A DNA stretch of 64,000 nt, taken from Pseudomonas khavaziana. Lineage in GTDB: Bacteria; Pseudomonadota; Gammaproteobacteria; Pseudomonadales; Pseudomonadaceae. Position numbers and translations under genes: made by a program. The notes under the pieces were generated by a model. The model was given only the letters and a program-made list of their open reading frames with translations. It had not been told where the DNA came from and ran no database searches. Shown here piece by piece: positions 53,160 through 62,332 of the stretch. The first letter of the stretch is position 1; every line of letters begins with the position of its first letter. The DNA is taken from the NCBI RefSeq assembly GCF_019145205.1, contig NZ_JAHSTT010000008.1, positions 280,429 through 344,428 of the forward strand, read 5' to 3'.

Positions 53160-54062
53160 ATGGACTATTTCGCCGCCCTCACCGCCTTCGTCGAAGCTGC
53201 CGAAGGCAACAACTTCTCCCGCGCCGCCGAGCGCCTGGGCATCAAGGCGTCCACGGTGTCGCGCTACGTGAAGGATCTTGAGCAAGACCTGGGCATCGCG
53301 TTGTTCAACCGTTCCACTCGCACGCTGCATCTGACGGAAGGTGGCCAGACCTTCCTGATGCACGCTCGCAGGGTGCTGGATGAGCTGGAACACGCCAAGG
53401 CTGCCACCTCGGCGTTGAACCAGCAGCCCCGAGGCTTGTTGAAACTCAACCTGCCGCCGGCATTTGCCCGGCATCACATTCTGCCGGCCTTGAACGATTT
53501 CCGCGTGCGCTTCCCGCAAATCAGCGTGGAGCTGGTGCTGGATAACGCCCAGGTCAACCTGATCCATGCCGGCGTCGACCTCGCCGTTCGCATTGGCGCG
53601 CTGGCCGATTCCACGCTCAAGGCCCGTAAACTCAGCGACGGCCGGTACTTTGTGGTGGCCAGTCCGGCGTTCGCGATGCAGTACCCGCCCCCGTCAACGC
53701 CCACCGACCTGGCCGGTTTGCCTGCCGTGGTGGGTAAGACTTCCAGCGCTATCACCTTTGTGAACGGCGACCTGGCGTTACCATTGATGCATGACGCCTG
53801 TATTCGCATCAACGACCTCGACGCGCAGTTGATCGCTGCGCGCCAAGGCCTGGGCTTTGCGCTGCTGCCGGATTGGCTGGTGGCCCGCAGCATCGACACC
53901 GGCGAGCTTGTGGTGTGGTTGCCGCAGTGGCGCGTTCGCGATGTCGAGCGGGTGTTTGCCGTGTGGTTTGTCTACCCGCCCAAGCGCATCGTGTCGTCCA
54001 AGGTCAGGTGTTTTATCGACTTCATCGTTGAGCGACTGGGCCAGGCACCTGACTGGACATGA
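53160..54062 (+). CDS. LysR-family transcriptional regulator
   Basis: A 300-residue regulator. The N-terminal HTH is FVEAAEGNNFSRAAERLGIKASTVSRYVKDLEQDLGIALFNRSTR, and the effector domain includes VDLAVRIGALADSTLKARKL. It belongs to the subgroup with substrate domain resembling DmlR. It is convergent with a cupin gene, with one base between stops. Target unknown. Confidence 0.92.
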   Translation: MDYFAALTAFVEAAEGNNFSRAAERLGIKASTVSRYVKDLEQDLGIALFNRSTRTLHLTEGGQTFLMHARRVLDELEHAKAATSALNQQPRGLLKLNLPPAFARHHILPALNDFRVRFPQISVELVLDNAQVNLIHAGVDLAVRIGALADSTLKARKLSDGRYFVVASPAFAMQYPPPSTPTDLAGLPAVVGKTSSAITFVNGDLALPLMHDACIRINDLDAQLIAARQGLGFALLPDWLVARSIDTGELVVWLPQWRVRDVERVFAVWFVYPPKRIVSSKVRCFIDFIVERLGQAPDWT

Positions 54063-54063
54063 T

Positions 54064-54996
54064 TCAGCTGAAACGAATATCCAGGGAGCGCAGGTAGGTT
54101 TGCAGCCCGGCATCCTGGATCGGGATCAGGAACGCCTCGGTGTCTGATTCATTGAAGTGCGCGTGCCAGTACCCAGGTGGTGTGACAAACGCCAGGCCCG
54201 GCGACCAATCCACCCGCTGCGGGTTGCGGATCTGCCCATCCGCATCCAGCTCGGTGCCTACCAGGGAGTAGCACCCCACCGGGCAATCAATGATGAAGTC
54301 CAGCGCAATCGACTGATGCCGATGGGGTTTCTGCACCGAGCCCGCCGGCAGGATCCCGTACATCGCCCACAGCACATGGGTCACCGTACGCGTCTGCGGG
54401 AAGTGGCGATTGCCCAGCAGAATGCTGATGCGGCTGCGGTCCTGGGCACGGGGATCATCCGCCGCTTCACGCAGTTTTGCGTTGGCCAGGGCCGCGGGGT
54501 ACAGCGTCGGCGTAAAACGATCTGCGCTGCGTGTCACCCCCAGGTACCGCAATAATGGTTCATCGTGCACATAGTAAAGACGCGCATCCAGGCTTGCGCG
54601 AAAGTGCGCCGCCTGCAAGCCGGGCAAGGCGATGAAGCAGCCTTTGGACCATTGAATCTCATACGTCCCCTGGACCACGCTGCCCTCCCCGGCAATCACG
54701 TAGAACACCTGGGAGGTCGCATTCGGTTGCAGGCTGAGGCTGTCGCCCCGATTAAGGCGCATGAAATTCGCGCTCAGCCCGGGCCCGGTCGCCGGCCCTT
54801 CACAGCCCAGGGCGTCGCTGAGGTCCAGCGGTATCACCCGCGAGGGGCCGCTGGCACACAGCGAGGCAGGAAAGCTGTGGTAGGGAATCCGCGGGATGAG
54901 ATTGGCGCTGATGGGGTTGGCCGCCTTGCTGTATTCGAAGTACTCGGCGTCCACTTGGTTCATGTCGCTTGGTGCGGGTTGCAATTCACGGTTCAT
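54064..54996 (-). CDS. Bicupin protein (gentisate 1,2-dioxygenase-like)
   Basis: A 310-residue protein with two cupin barrels. The first spans about residues 75-150 (RGDSLSLQPNATSQVFYVIAGEG). The second spans about 215-300, with the metal-site His of KPHRHQSIALDF and GYWHAHFNESDTEAFLIPI. The fold resembles gentisate dioxygenases, but key metal His residues appear only in the second barrel, so the reaction is unsure. The start after GAGGTGA is clear. It sits tail to tail with the LysR gene. Confidence 0.7.
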   Translation of the reverse strand: MNRELQPAPSDMNQVDAEYFEYSKAANPISANLIPRIPYHSFPASLCASGPSRVIPLDLSDALGCEGPATGPGLSANFMRLNRGDSLSLQPNATSQVFYVIAGEGSVVQGTYEIQWSKGCFIALPGLQAAHFRASLDARLYYVHDEPLLRYLGVTRSADRFTPTLYPAALANAKLREAADDPRAQDRSRISILLGNRHFPQTRTVTHVLWAMYGILPAGSVQKPHRHQSIALDFIIDCPVGCYSLVGTELDADGQIRNPQRVDWSPGLAFVTPPGYWHAHFNESDTEAFLIPIQDAGLQTYLRSLDIRFS

Positions 54997-55188
54997 CAGG
55001 CTCACCTCGGTCTGCGCTAGTGAGGGAACTATAGGCATGGCGGCTCAGCGGATTAACCCCTGGCGCTGCACAGCAGTTGTGCAAGATGGGAACGCTGGCA
55101 AGCGTTGTAGCGCCTTTCGGTCATTTGGATTGAACGATCATTTACCCAACCTCCTCTATCGCAGGACATGTAAATGGAGGAAGTCATC

Positions 55189-55641
55189 ATGATCGACTCA
55201 GCAACCGGAATGAGACCCGGCCAGCGCTACACCGTGCAAAACCTGGAGCGCACGAAGAATTTCGGTGGATTCTTCCTGGATGGAAAGTACTACCTCGGTC
55301 CCGAGCTGATGACTGCGGTGGGCTGGCTGGAAGGCCAGAAGTTCCTGTATGACGAACTGGATGCCAACGGCGAGCCGGTGTTTCCCGATCGGGTCGCCGG
55401 CACTATCGAAGACTTGACCCTGGTGTTGAACGATGGCGCGCGCCTGAAACTGCAGGAAATGCAGGCCGATGCCCCCACGCAGGCGCCTGAATCCGCACCG
55501 GCCAGTCAACGCCGGGAAGCGACCGGCAGGCGAAGAACCAGTCAGCCCCCCTACTTACTGATTGCAACAGGCGCCGCCTTGCTGGTCGCCGGCATTGCGA
55601 TTGCGCGTGCCTGTCGGATGAGCACCCAGCGCCGCAGATAA
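55189..55641 (+). CDS. Hypothetical protein with C-terminal membrane helix
   Basis: A 150-residue protein starting MIDSATGMRPGQRYTVQNLER; GGAGG lies 8 bases before this ATG, which favours it over one 15 bases upstream. The N-terminal 90 residues look like a small beta domain (KYYLGPELMTAVGWLEGQKFLYDEL). A Pro/Ala/Arg-rich linker and a single helix follow (LLIATGAALLVAGIAIARA). No family recognised. Confidence 0.65.
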   Translation: MIDSATGMRPGQRYTVQNLERTKNFGGFFLDGKYYLGPELMTAVGWLEGQKFLYDELDANGEPVFPDRVAGTIEDLTLVLNDGARLKLQEMQADAPTQAPESAPASQRREATGRRRTSQPPYLLIATGAALLVAGIAIARACRMSTQRRR

Positions 55642-55683
55642 CTGACTGCGCCCCCGCACTTTTACTACGAAAGGTACGCAAGT

Positions 55684-55965
55684 ATGTCTTACAACTATGA
55701 AGGTTCTGCAAGTGTTATCACCGCATCGCGCCATCTAGGCACCGGCTCAGATGAATGCCTGAATGACTCGGTAGACATCCACATGAGCAGCAGCGGTAAA
55801 CCCACCGTCGTGCACTTGGCATTCGATACCCCGCTTGAGTGGCCAGGCCACCCGAACTTCGTGACGGTCAATTTGCCCGACGGCACCTCTGTGAGCGGGG
55901 TGATTGTTGAAATTCAAAGACCCACCGAGGGGCCGGGCTGGGTCACGTTCACTGTGGACGATTAA
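55684..55965 (+). CDS. Hypothetical small protein
   Basis: A 93-residue soluble, beta-rich looking protein (PTVVHLAFDTPLEWPGHPNFVTVNLPDGTSVSGVIVEIQ). AAAGGT lies before the ATG. It is 42 bases after the previous gene and may be co-transcribed. Family unknown. Confidence 0.6.
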   Translation: MSYNYEGSASVITASRHLGTGSDECLNDSVDIHMSSSGKPTVVHLAFDTPLEWPGHPNFVTVNLPDGTSVSGVIVEIQRPTEGPGWVTFTVDD

Positions 55966-56003
55966 AACCGCTGCTGGCGGCCCTGCCCCTACGGGGCCGT
56001 CGG

Positions 56004-56183
56004 TCATGCGCCTGATTCAGGGTCCTTGGACGGCCCGCCAGGGGCTACGCCGCCCTGGTCCACATCCGCTTCCCAAGGGCGCTCGACACTCGGGTCTTCG
56101 GACTTATCGTTTCGTTTTGCCGTATCAGGGCGTACTTTTTGCCCGGCATGGGTGCCTGGGCCTGGCGATGTAGGCTTGTTCAT
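56004..56183 (-). CDS. Small hydrophilic protein, probably disordered
   Basis: A 59-residue protein rich in Pro, Gly, Asp and Lys, beginning MNKPTSPGPGTHAGQKVRPD. It has no hydrophobic core. GAGGGAGG directly precedes the ATG, a very strong ribosome site that supports translation. Convergent with the previous gene. Function unknown. Confidence 0.6.
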   Translation of the reverse strand: MNKPTSPGPGTHAGQKVRPDTAKRNDKSEDPSVERPWEADVDQGGVAPGGPSKDPESGA

Positions 56184-56532
56184 ACCTCCCTCCTCGAGCG
56201 CAGAAATGCGCCTGTCGATTGCATTTACGGGGCATACAAGCCTGTGGAGGACAATCGATGTCCCGGGGTTCACTTGCGATAAACCTGCACAGACAAACGG
56301 CAGTCGCCGTCCGGCAATCGGCTCGAACCTTTGCGGTATTTATCCCGTCCCAAGGTTATCCAGCCGAGTACGGGCAAGGCGCAGTTCATTACCCCGGCCA
56401 CCCTGGCCGAAGATGATGACGTGAACTTGCGCAACAAGGATAAACACCTCACCACCGGCGTTTCATGGCCCTGTCCTTAGCTACGCCTGCGCCGATGCAC
56501 AGGCGTTTATCAGGGTTATTGCCGGTGCCCGT
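56184..56532. other. Intergenic region without a firm gene
   Basis: A 349-base gap. Short frames exist on both strands but none has a good ribosome site or a recognised product. Confidence 0.45.
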
Positions 56533-58326
56533 CTATTTCTTCGCGCCGCCCGGCAAAACGCTGGCCAGCACCTGCTTGGCGGTTTGCACAATCACCCCGG
56601 CCTCGTCCGGATCACCCTGGAGCAATGTAGAGGCGAACTTCTTCGCCTGCTCCAGCTTGATATGCGGCGGCAACGGCGGCACGTTGGGGTCGGTCTTGAA
56701 TTCGAGTAATACCGGGACATCCGATGCGAATGCCTGCTCCCACGCTGCGGCGACATCCTCTTCGCGCTCGACGAAGATGCCTTTGAGCCCAAGGGAAATG
56801 GCGAACAGGTGGTACGGCACGTCGGGAATATTCTGCGAGGCTTCGAACTTCGGATCGCCTTCCATGACCCGCTGCTCCCAGGTGACTTGGTTGAGGTCTT
56901 CGTTATTGAACACGGCGCAGATCCACCTCGGGCTTTGCCACTGTCGCCAATACTTGGCCACGGTGATCAACTCGGCCAGGTTGTTCATCTGCATCGCCCC
57001 ATCCCCTACCAGCGCCACGACGGTGCGTTGTGGATGGGCAAATTTGGCCGCGATGGCGTAGGGCACGGCGGCGCCCATGGACGCCAGTCCGCCGGACAGC
57101 GAGCATTGCATACCCCGGCGGATCTTCAGATCGCGGGCGTACCAGTTGGCGCAGGAGCCGGAGTCGCAGGTGATGATCGCGTGGTCGGGCAGACGTGGTG
57201 ACAGTTCATGCACGACGCGCTGCGGGTTGATCGGCTTGGCCTTGGCCAGGGCGCGTTTTTCCAGGGTCTTTTCCCAACTGCCACGCCAGCCTTCGACCTG
57301 CTTGCGCCACTTGCGCTGGCTCTTGCGTTCCAGCAACGGCAGCAATGCCGCCAGGGTTTCCTTAGCGTCACCCACCAAGTTGACCTCCATGGGGTAGCGC
57401 AGGCTCAGCATGTCCGGTTGCAGGTCGATCTGCACACCACGGGCCTGGCCTTCCTTGGGCAGGAATTCGGAATAGGGAAACCCCGAACCGATCATCAACA
57501 GGGTGTCGCACTCGGTCATCAGCTTATAACTGGGCTCGGTGCCGAGCAGGCCAATGCTACCGGTGACCCACGGCAAGTCGTCAGGCAGCACGGCCTTGCC
57601 GAGCAGGGCTTTGGCGGCTCCGGCGCCCAGCGCCTCGGCAATGGCGATGACTTCATCGGTGGCTCCCAAGGCACCGGCGCCAACCAGGATGGCGACCTTT
57701 TCGCCGCCGTTCAGCACCTCGGCGGCGCGCTCCAGGTCATTGGCATAGGGCAGTACCCTGGGCTTGGTGTAGCCGACGCCGGAATGCGCAGTGCCATGGG
57801 CTCGGGCTGGCGCTTCGTAAGGCTGCTCCTGCAGATCGTTGGGCAGGATGATCGCGGTGACCCTGCGCTCGCCCACAGCGGTGCGCACCGCGCGGTCCAC
57901 TAGATGGCGCACCTGCGCCGGGACCGAGGCCTGTTGCACAAAAGCCCCGGCGACATCCTTGAACATCGAGAGCAGGTCCAGTTCCTGCTGGTAATGACTG
58001 CCCAGTGCGGCCCTGGCCTGCTGCCCAACAATAGCCAGCACCGGCATGTGGTCCATACGCGCGTCATACAGGCCGGTGAGTAAATGCGCAGCGCCCGGGC
58101 CGGAGGTGGCGATGCATACCCCCAGTTCGCCGGTGAACTTGGCATGGGCCGAGGCCATGAAAGCGGCCATTTCCTCATGGCGCGCCTGGACGAATTCGAT
58201 TTTGCCCTTGGCCCGATTCAAGGCACCGAACACCCCGTTGATACCGTCGCCGGGGTAACCGAAAATACGCGTTACGCCCCACTCGCTGAGCCGTTCAACC
58301 AGAAAGTCGCTTACTGTCATTGTCAT
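56533..58326 (-). CDS. Thiamine-pyrophosphate-requiring oxidase/decarboxylase (pyruvate oxidase-like)
   Basis: A 597-residue TPP enzyme of the acetolactate synthase/PoxB superfamily. It has an N-terminal Pyr domain with the catalytic Glu in ARHEEMAAFMASAHAKF, a central nucleotide-fold domain, and a C-terminal PP domain with the TPP motif VALVGDGAMQMNNLAELITVAKY. Members of this group are annotated as TPP-requiring enzymes or pyruvate dehydrogenase (quinone). The PoxB-type membrane-binding tail is not evident. GGAGAAAAC lies before the ATG. Confidence 0.88.
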   Translation of the reverse strand: MTMTVSDFLVERLSEWGVTRIFGYPGDGINGVFGALNRAKGKIEFVQARHEEMAAFMASAHAKFTGELGVCIATSGPGAAHLLTGLYDARMDHMPVLAIVGQQARAALGSHYQQELDLLSMFKDVAGAFVQQASVPAQVRHLVDRAVRTAVGERRVTAIILPNDLQEQPYEAPARAHGTAHSGVGYTKPRVLPYANDLERAAEVLNGGEKVAILVGAGALGATDEVIAIAEALGAGAAKALLGKAVLPDDLPWVTGSIGLLGTEPSYKLMTECDTLLMIGSGFPYSEFLPKEGQARGVQIDLQPDMLSLRYPMEVNLVGDAKETLAALLPLLERKSQRKWRKQVEGWRGSWEKTLEKRALAKAKPINPQRVVHELSPRLPDHAIITCDSGSCANWYARDLKIRRGMQCSLSGGLASMGAAVPYAIAAKFAHPQRTVVALVGDGAMQMNNLAELITVAKYWRQWQSPRWICAVFNNEDLNQVTWEQRVMEGDPKFEASQNIPDVPYHLFAISLGLKGIFVEREEDVAAAWEQAFASDVPVLLEFKTDPNVPPLPPHIKLEQAKKFASTLLQGDPDEAGVIVQTAKQVLASVLPGGAKK

Positions 58327-58454
58327 CGGATTGTTTTCTCCTTTATTTCAGAGAATAGAAGGCCCTGCCGTCGCGCATAGTCTTGCGAGGGCACGCTGCC
58401 AGGGTTAGTTCAGCTTCATTTGCGCATATTCGGATCAGCGCGCCGTTACCGCTT

Positions 58455-58676
58455 TCACCCCTTGCTGTGTTCCGGCGACGACGGGCCTTTGGTTACGCCA
58501 CGGGGGCCGGCCACGCTCCATATCACCGCGCCGACAAATGGCAGCACCACCACGAGCGCAGTCCATCCGGCCTTGGTGCCCGAGGTTTTGTCGCTGCGCC
58601 ATACGCTGTTGATGATCCACAGGTCGAGTAATACGAGGATGACTGCCAGGCCTATCCAGAAATACGTGGTTTGCAT
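58455..58676 (-). CDS. PLDc N-terminal domain small membrane protein
   Basis: A 73-residue protein with two membrane helices (YFWIGLAVILVLLDLWIINSV and ALVVVLPFVGAVIWSVAGP). It matches the phospholipase D N-terminal (PLDc_N) family of small membrane proteins. GGAGGTGC lies before the ATG. It is isolated upstream of the TPP enzyme on the same strand. Function unknown. Confidence 0.8.
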   Translation of the reverse strand: MQTTYFWIGLAVILVLLDLWIINSVWRSDKTSGTKAGWTALVVVLPFVGAVIWSVAGPRGVTKGPSSPEHSKG

Positions 58677-58982
58677 GCTGCACCTCCAGGTCAGTGATGC
58701 AAGTTAGGTCAAGGGCGGGTGCGAGAGGTTCAATATAAAAGGCAACTAAGCGAAGCGGCCGTTGAGCCTATGGGTTCGGTTTCGGCGCGCTTGAGCCGGT
58801 CACAAAAGTTATACGAAGCAGCACGAATTAACGCTGCCTTGTAAAAGTTTTTTGACGTGCACTACCATTCATCGCCGCGCGGAAAAATTTTCAAAACGTT
58901 TTCGCGGTCGCTCTTCTCGAAGTAAATGCCCGCTGCATCAATGGGCAACTAGCGAAACGACACTTACTTTTGGAGAACGATC
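58677..58982. other. Intergenic region upstream of the KGG protein gene
   Basis: A 306-base AT-richer gap. It must contain promoters for both flanking genes. No protein or RNA was recognised. Confidence 0.5.
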
Positions 58983-59159
58983 ATGACCACAAGTAATAAA
59001 AACCCTGGAAACTTCGCCAACGATCAACAAAAAGCTTCCGAGGCGGGTAGGAAAGGTGGCCAGGCATCTGGCGGCAACTTTGCCAACGACCGTGAAAAGG
59101 CGTCGGAAGCCGGCCGTAAAGGTGGGCAGCAGAGCCATGGCGGCGGCCGCAAGTCGTAA
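58983..59159 (+). CDS. KGG-repeat stress-induced protein (con-10 / GsiB type)
   Basis: A 58-residue, very hydrophilic protein with two copies of the stress repeat: NPGNFANDQQKASEAGRKGG and GGNFANDREKASEAGRKGG, then a Gly/Arg tail. The KGG family is induced by desiccation, stationary phase or heat. The ATG follows GGAGAACG. A terminator stands 14 bases past the stop, so it forms its own unit. Confidence 0.9.
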   Translation: MTTSNKNPGNFANDQQKASEAGRKGGQASGGNFANDREKASEAGRKGGQQSHGGGRKS

Positions 59160-59173
59160 TTGACGCGACGGTG

Positions 59174-59192
59174 GGGGCGGCAATGCCGCCCC
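59174..59192 (+). terminator. Terminator after the KGG gene
   Basis: GGGGCGGC and GCCGCCCC form a perfect 8-bp stem with an AAT loop, followed by TTCTTTT. Confidence 0.8.
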
Positions 59193-59217
59193 TTCTTTTG
59201 ACAGCAAGGAGTTGAAC

Positions 59218-59406
59218 ATGCGAGCGCCAGTTGATGTGCAGCCTGACGACTTATCTCGTGAGGCTATTATGGAAGGACGAACCGAACCGAAAACGGCAGT
59301 GCGTTCGAACCCGCACTCATGTTATGAACATTTGCAGGTTGCCAAACAGGCTGAAATCACTGTTGGTACTGAGCGTGCGCTACCTTTATGCGAAAAGCGC
59401 TTATAA
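59218..59406 (+). CDS. Hypothetical small protein
   Basis: A 62-residue protein beginning MRAPVDVQPDDLSREAIM, with AAGGAG six bases before the ATG. No membrane segment or known motif. The good ribosome site is the main evidence; the family is unknown. Confidence 0.5.
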   Translation: MRAPVDVQPDDLSREAIMEGRTEPKTAVRSNPHSCYEHLQVAKQAEITVGTERALPLCEKRL

Positions 59407-59515
59407 CCACCGCTCATAAAAGCGGCACATTTTAATTAGTCTGAGCAAGACTGCAAAACAGCCGTTAACTTGATAGTTAATGCGGTTAATGCAGGTTTCA
59501 TTTGCGAGGGACAAC

Positions 59516-60067
59516 ATGCCTCTACACGCTATCAACTTCACCGGCCCGATCAATGCATCGACCTGTAGCCAACTCATCGACAAGGCCACGGTTGCCGTAC
59601 AGCAGGGTGCCAGCTGCCTGCTACTGAATATTGCGACCATGGGCGGTGAGTGCAGCTACGGTTTTACGATGTACAACTTTCTGCTGGCCCTGCCGATTCC
59701 CGTGCATACCCACAATCTGGGCACGGTGGAGTCGATGGGCAACATTATTTTCCTGGCCGGTGAGCGCAGGACGGCCTGCGCCCATAGCAAATTCCTGTTT
59801 CATCCGTTTCATTGGCACCTGCAAGGCGCCGTCGATCATTCGCGCATGTCGGAGTACACCATGAGTCTGGACTACGACCTGCATCTGTACGCACGCATCG
59901 TGGCCGAACGTACCCACGATGCCATCGAACAACTGGAAACCGAAAAGTACCTGATCGCTGCGCCGCGCATCTTCGATCCGCACCAGGCCATGGCCTGCGG
60001 TTTGATCCATGGCATTGAGCCGACGCTCATCAAGGCAGAATTCGTCACCAGCTTCATTCACTCCTAG
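59516..60067 (+). CDS. ClpP-like serine protease fold protein
   Basis: A 183-residue protein of the ClpP/crotonase fold starting MPLHAINFTGPINAST at the ATG after GAGGG. The nucleophile region GTVESMGNIIFLAGERR keeps the Ser of ClpP (usual form ASMG), and KFLFHPFHWHLQ keeps the His. The third catalytic residue is not obvious. It lacks adjacent Clp ATPase genes and is distinct from the housekeeping ClpP by its divergence. Protease activity is unproven. Confidence 0.75.
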   Translation: MPLHAINFTGPINASTCSQLIDKATVAVQQGASCLLLNIATMGGECSYGFTMYNFLLALPIPVHTHNLGTVESMGNIIFLAGERRTACAHSKFLFHPFHWHLQGAVDHSRMSEYTMSLDYDLHLYARIVAERTHDAIEQLETEKYLIAAPRIFDPHQAMACGLIHGIEPTLIKAEFVTSFIHS

Positions 60068-60118
60068 GGCGCCTGGACCCGGCCCGGCGTACAGGTTGGA
60101 ATCGACAAACCCAGGCTC

Positions 60119-60811
60119 TCACGCGGCGCCCAGGTCACGGCCGGGCTCTGAGTCGCCTGCCTGGAAGATCACCGGCTGGCCCTGGGGTGAGCGCTGGATA
60201 TTCAGCGGCCCGACCACGGAGAAGTGTTCGCCCTGATGATTCAGGCTGTGCAGTTTGCTCGGATCAAGAAACTGGCCAGTAGCCCGGTTGCGCACAAAGG
60301 CATCTTCCTCATAGGAGTTCCACAAGCCCTGCACCACTTGCACATGTTCAGCGGCGCGGCCATAGCGCGTGGCATAGTCATAATGTTCGTCGCGGCTGTA
60401 ATTGCCCGCGGTGCCGGCATCGCCGCTGGTCACCACGTTCCAGCCGGCGCGGCCTTTGCTGATCAGGTCCAGGGACGCCAGGCGCCGGGCGACGTTATAG
60501 GGTGAGTTGCAGGAGGTGGTCAGCGTACCGACCAGGCCGATATGCCGGGTGCCCACCGCCAATGCCGATAACAGCGTCAGCGGTTCCGGGCGATCGAGGT
60601 AATGGGACAGCGAGCCTTCGGTGATGAACTGGCTGTCGACGATAAACATCAGGTCGAACAGCGCCGCCTCGGCCTGGCGCGCAATGTCGATGTACCAGTC
60701 GACGTTGACGCTGGCATCGGCCGGCAATTGCGGGTCAAGCCACAGGTTATGCCGAGCCGGCCCGTCGCAACCCATGGTCAGGGCGCCGAGTTTGAGCTGT
60801 CTTTGAGTCAT
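60119..60811 (-). pseudogene. Flavin-dependent monooxygenase (NtaA/SnaA type), internally deleted
   Basis: The frame begins MTQRQLKLGALTMG and follows a luciferase-like FMN monooxygenase (GDAGTAGNYSRDEHYDYATRYGRAAEHVQVVQGLW, PVIFQAGDS) for about 225 residues; the family is usually about 440. It then stops at 60119. In another frame directly past the stop, RESLGLSIP resembles the typical C-terminal end of the same family. An internal, out-of-frame deletion of roughly 190 codons fits. The upstream binding-protein gene is broken too. Confidence 0.75.
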
Positions 60812-61091
60812 TGTGCAGGGGTTCCTTGAAGAGTGCGCCCAGGAACAATACCGGCGCATCCCCCAGCAGGCCTATATCCAGGCTGCCGACGTTGAGCGCC
60901 TCGGCCACCGGGGAGCCGGCGGTGAATTGCTTCCAATCCAGTGTGTAGGGCAGATCATCCAGCACCCCCGCCGCTCCCATCACGGCCTGGGCGTTGTAGC
61001 TCTGGTCGCCGACGACCAGGGTTTGTGCCTGTGCCGTCAGGCACAGTAAGGCGGCGGTGAACCCCGCCGCCAGTGTTGTCAGGTAACGCAC
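60747..61091 (-). pseudogene. Sulfonate-type ABC substrate-binding protein, truncated
   Basis: The first 86 residues or so look like an SsuA/TauA-type periplasmic binding protein: signal peptide MRYLTTLAAGFTAALLCLTAQAQ, then SPVAEALNVGSLDIGLLGDAPVLFLGAL. Homology then ends and the frame runs into the start of the monooxygenase gene. About 230 residues are missing. With the damaged monooxygenase this is the remains of a sulfur-scavenging operon. Confidence 0.75.
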
Positions 61092-61420
61092 GTTCGTCTC
61101 CAGATGCCCGGTCAGGGCATTTCAAGTCGATCCGCGCGCGCGGTCTCGGCAATGGTTGTCAGGGTCGATACGATGAGGTTGCAGTGATCAGGTTTAAAAT
61201 ACCCATAATGCATAACGTAAATCTTTAATAATGCAGGCATTGCATCTAATCGATCTTCTGGCCGGTTTCTCCATCCTCAAGCCTTTAACCGACCCGTCAT
61301 GGGCCTGCTACGCGGGCCACGCTCAAACGTCATAATCCTGCGGGCGTCTGCGTGGTAATCTCACGCCACCACGAATAGACATTGATCGTCACTTGACGAT
61401 GACCAAAGCCAGGAAAGAAC
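61092..61420. other. Divergent intergenic region
   Basis: A 329-base gap between the broken binding-protein gene and the decarboxylase gene. It contains a cluster of ATGCA/TGCAT words at about 61207-61251 but no gene or clear operator. Confidence 0.5.
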
Positions 61421-62290
61421 ATGCCCAAGATTTCTCACTCAGCGCTACGCCGCAACTTCCGTGACCTGCTTGCAACCCCCATCTGCGTTGAAACCGCTTC
61501 CGTATTCGACCCCATGTCTGCCCGCATCGCGGCCGACCTGGGTTTTGAAGTCGGGATCCTGGGCGGCTCAGTCGCCTCCCTGCAGGTACTGGCGGCCCCC
61601 GATTTTGCGTTGATTACCCTGAGTGAGTTCGTTGAGCAGGCCACCCGCATCGGCCGTGTCGCCCAGTTGCCGTTCATTGCCGACGCCGACCATGGCTACG
61701 GCAATGCCCTGAATGTGATGCGCACCGTCGAAGAGCTGGAGCGTGCCGGCGTCGCGGCGCTGACCATTGAAGACACCCTGCTGCCTGCACAATTCGGGCG
61801 CAAATCCACGGATCTGATTTCGGTTGAGGAAGGCATCGGCAAGGTCAAGGCCGCCCTTGAAGCGCGGGTTGACCCTGAGCTGTCGATCATTGCCCGCACC
61901 AACGCAGGTGTGCTGCCCACCGCAGACGTGATTGCGCGCACCAAGGCCTATGAAAAGGCCGGTGCCGATGGCATTTGCATGGTCGGGGTCAAAGACTTCC
62001 AGCACCTGGAGCAGATCGCAGAAAACCTCACCGTCCCGCTGATGCTGGTGACCTACGGCAACCCGCAACTGCACGACAGCGAGCGCCTGGCCAGCCTGGG
62101 CGTACGCATCGTGGTGGCCGGACATGGCGCTTATTTCGCCGCGATCAAGGCCACCTACGACAGCCTGCGTGCGCAACGCCAGCTGACCCACAGCACTTCG
62201 AACCTCAGTGCAACGGAACTGACCCACACCTACACCTTGCCCGAAAGCTATGTGGCGTGGGCCGAAGAGTTCATGGACGTTAAAGAGTAA
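61421..62290 (+). CDS. Oxaloacetate decarboxylase (PEP mutase/isocitrate lyase superfamily)
   Basis: A 289-residue TIM-barrel enzyme. It shows FIADADHGYGNALNVMRTVEELERAGVAALTIEDT (metal-binding Asp residues) and IIARTNAG, matching the PA4872-type oxaloacetate decarboxylase of Pseudomonas. It would convert oxaloacetate to pyruvate and CO2 in the cytoplasm. AGGAAAGAAC precedes the ATG. It appears intact between damaged genes. Confidence 0.9.
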   Translation: MPKISHSALRRNFRDLLATPICVETASVFDPMSARIAADLGFEVGILGGSVASLQVLAAPDFALITLSEFVEQATRIGRVAQLPFIADADHGYGNALNVMRTVEELERAGVAALTIEDTLLPAQFGRKSTDLISVEEGIGKVKAALEARVDPELSIIARTNAGVLPTADVIARTKAYEKAGADGICMVGVKDFQHLEQIAENLTVPLMLVTYGNPQLHDSERLASLGVRIVVAGHGAYFAAIKATYDSLRAQRQLTHSTSNLSATELTHTYTLPESYVAWAEEFMDVKE

Positions 62291-62332
62291 TTACCGCAGC
62301 GGTACTGCCTCAATCATTCAGGGGCCAGCCGC

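Noticed and set aside
56200..56460. Possible small genes on both strands after the 59-residue gene
   Set aside because: Frames of about 60 codons with no ribosome site and no recognised product.
58983..59159. Tandem 25-codon repeat as a CRISPR-like or DNA repeat
   Set aside because: The repetition is at protein level, the known KGG stress repeat, within a normal gene.
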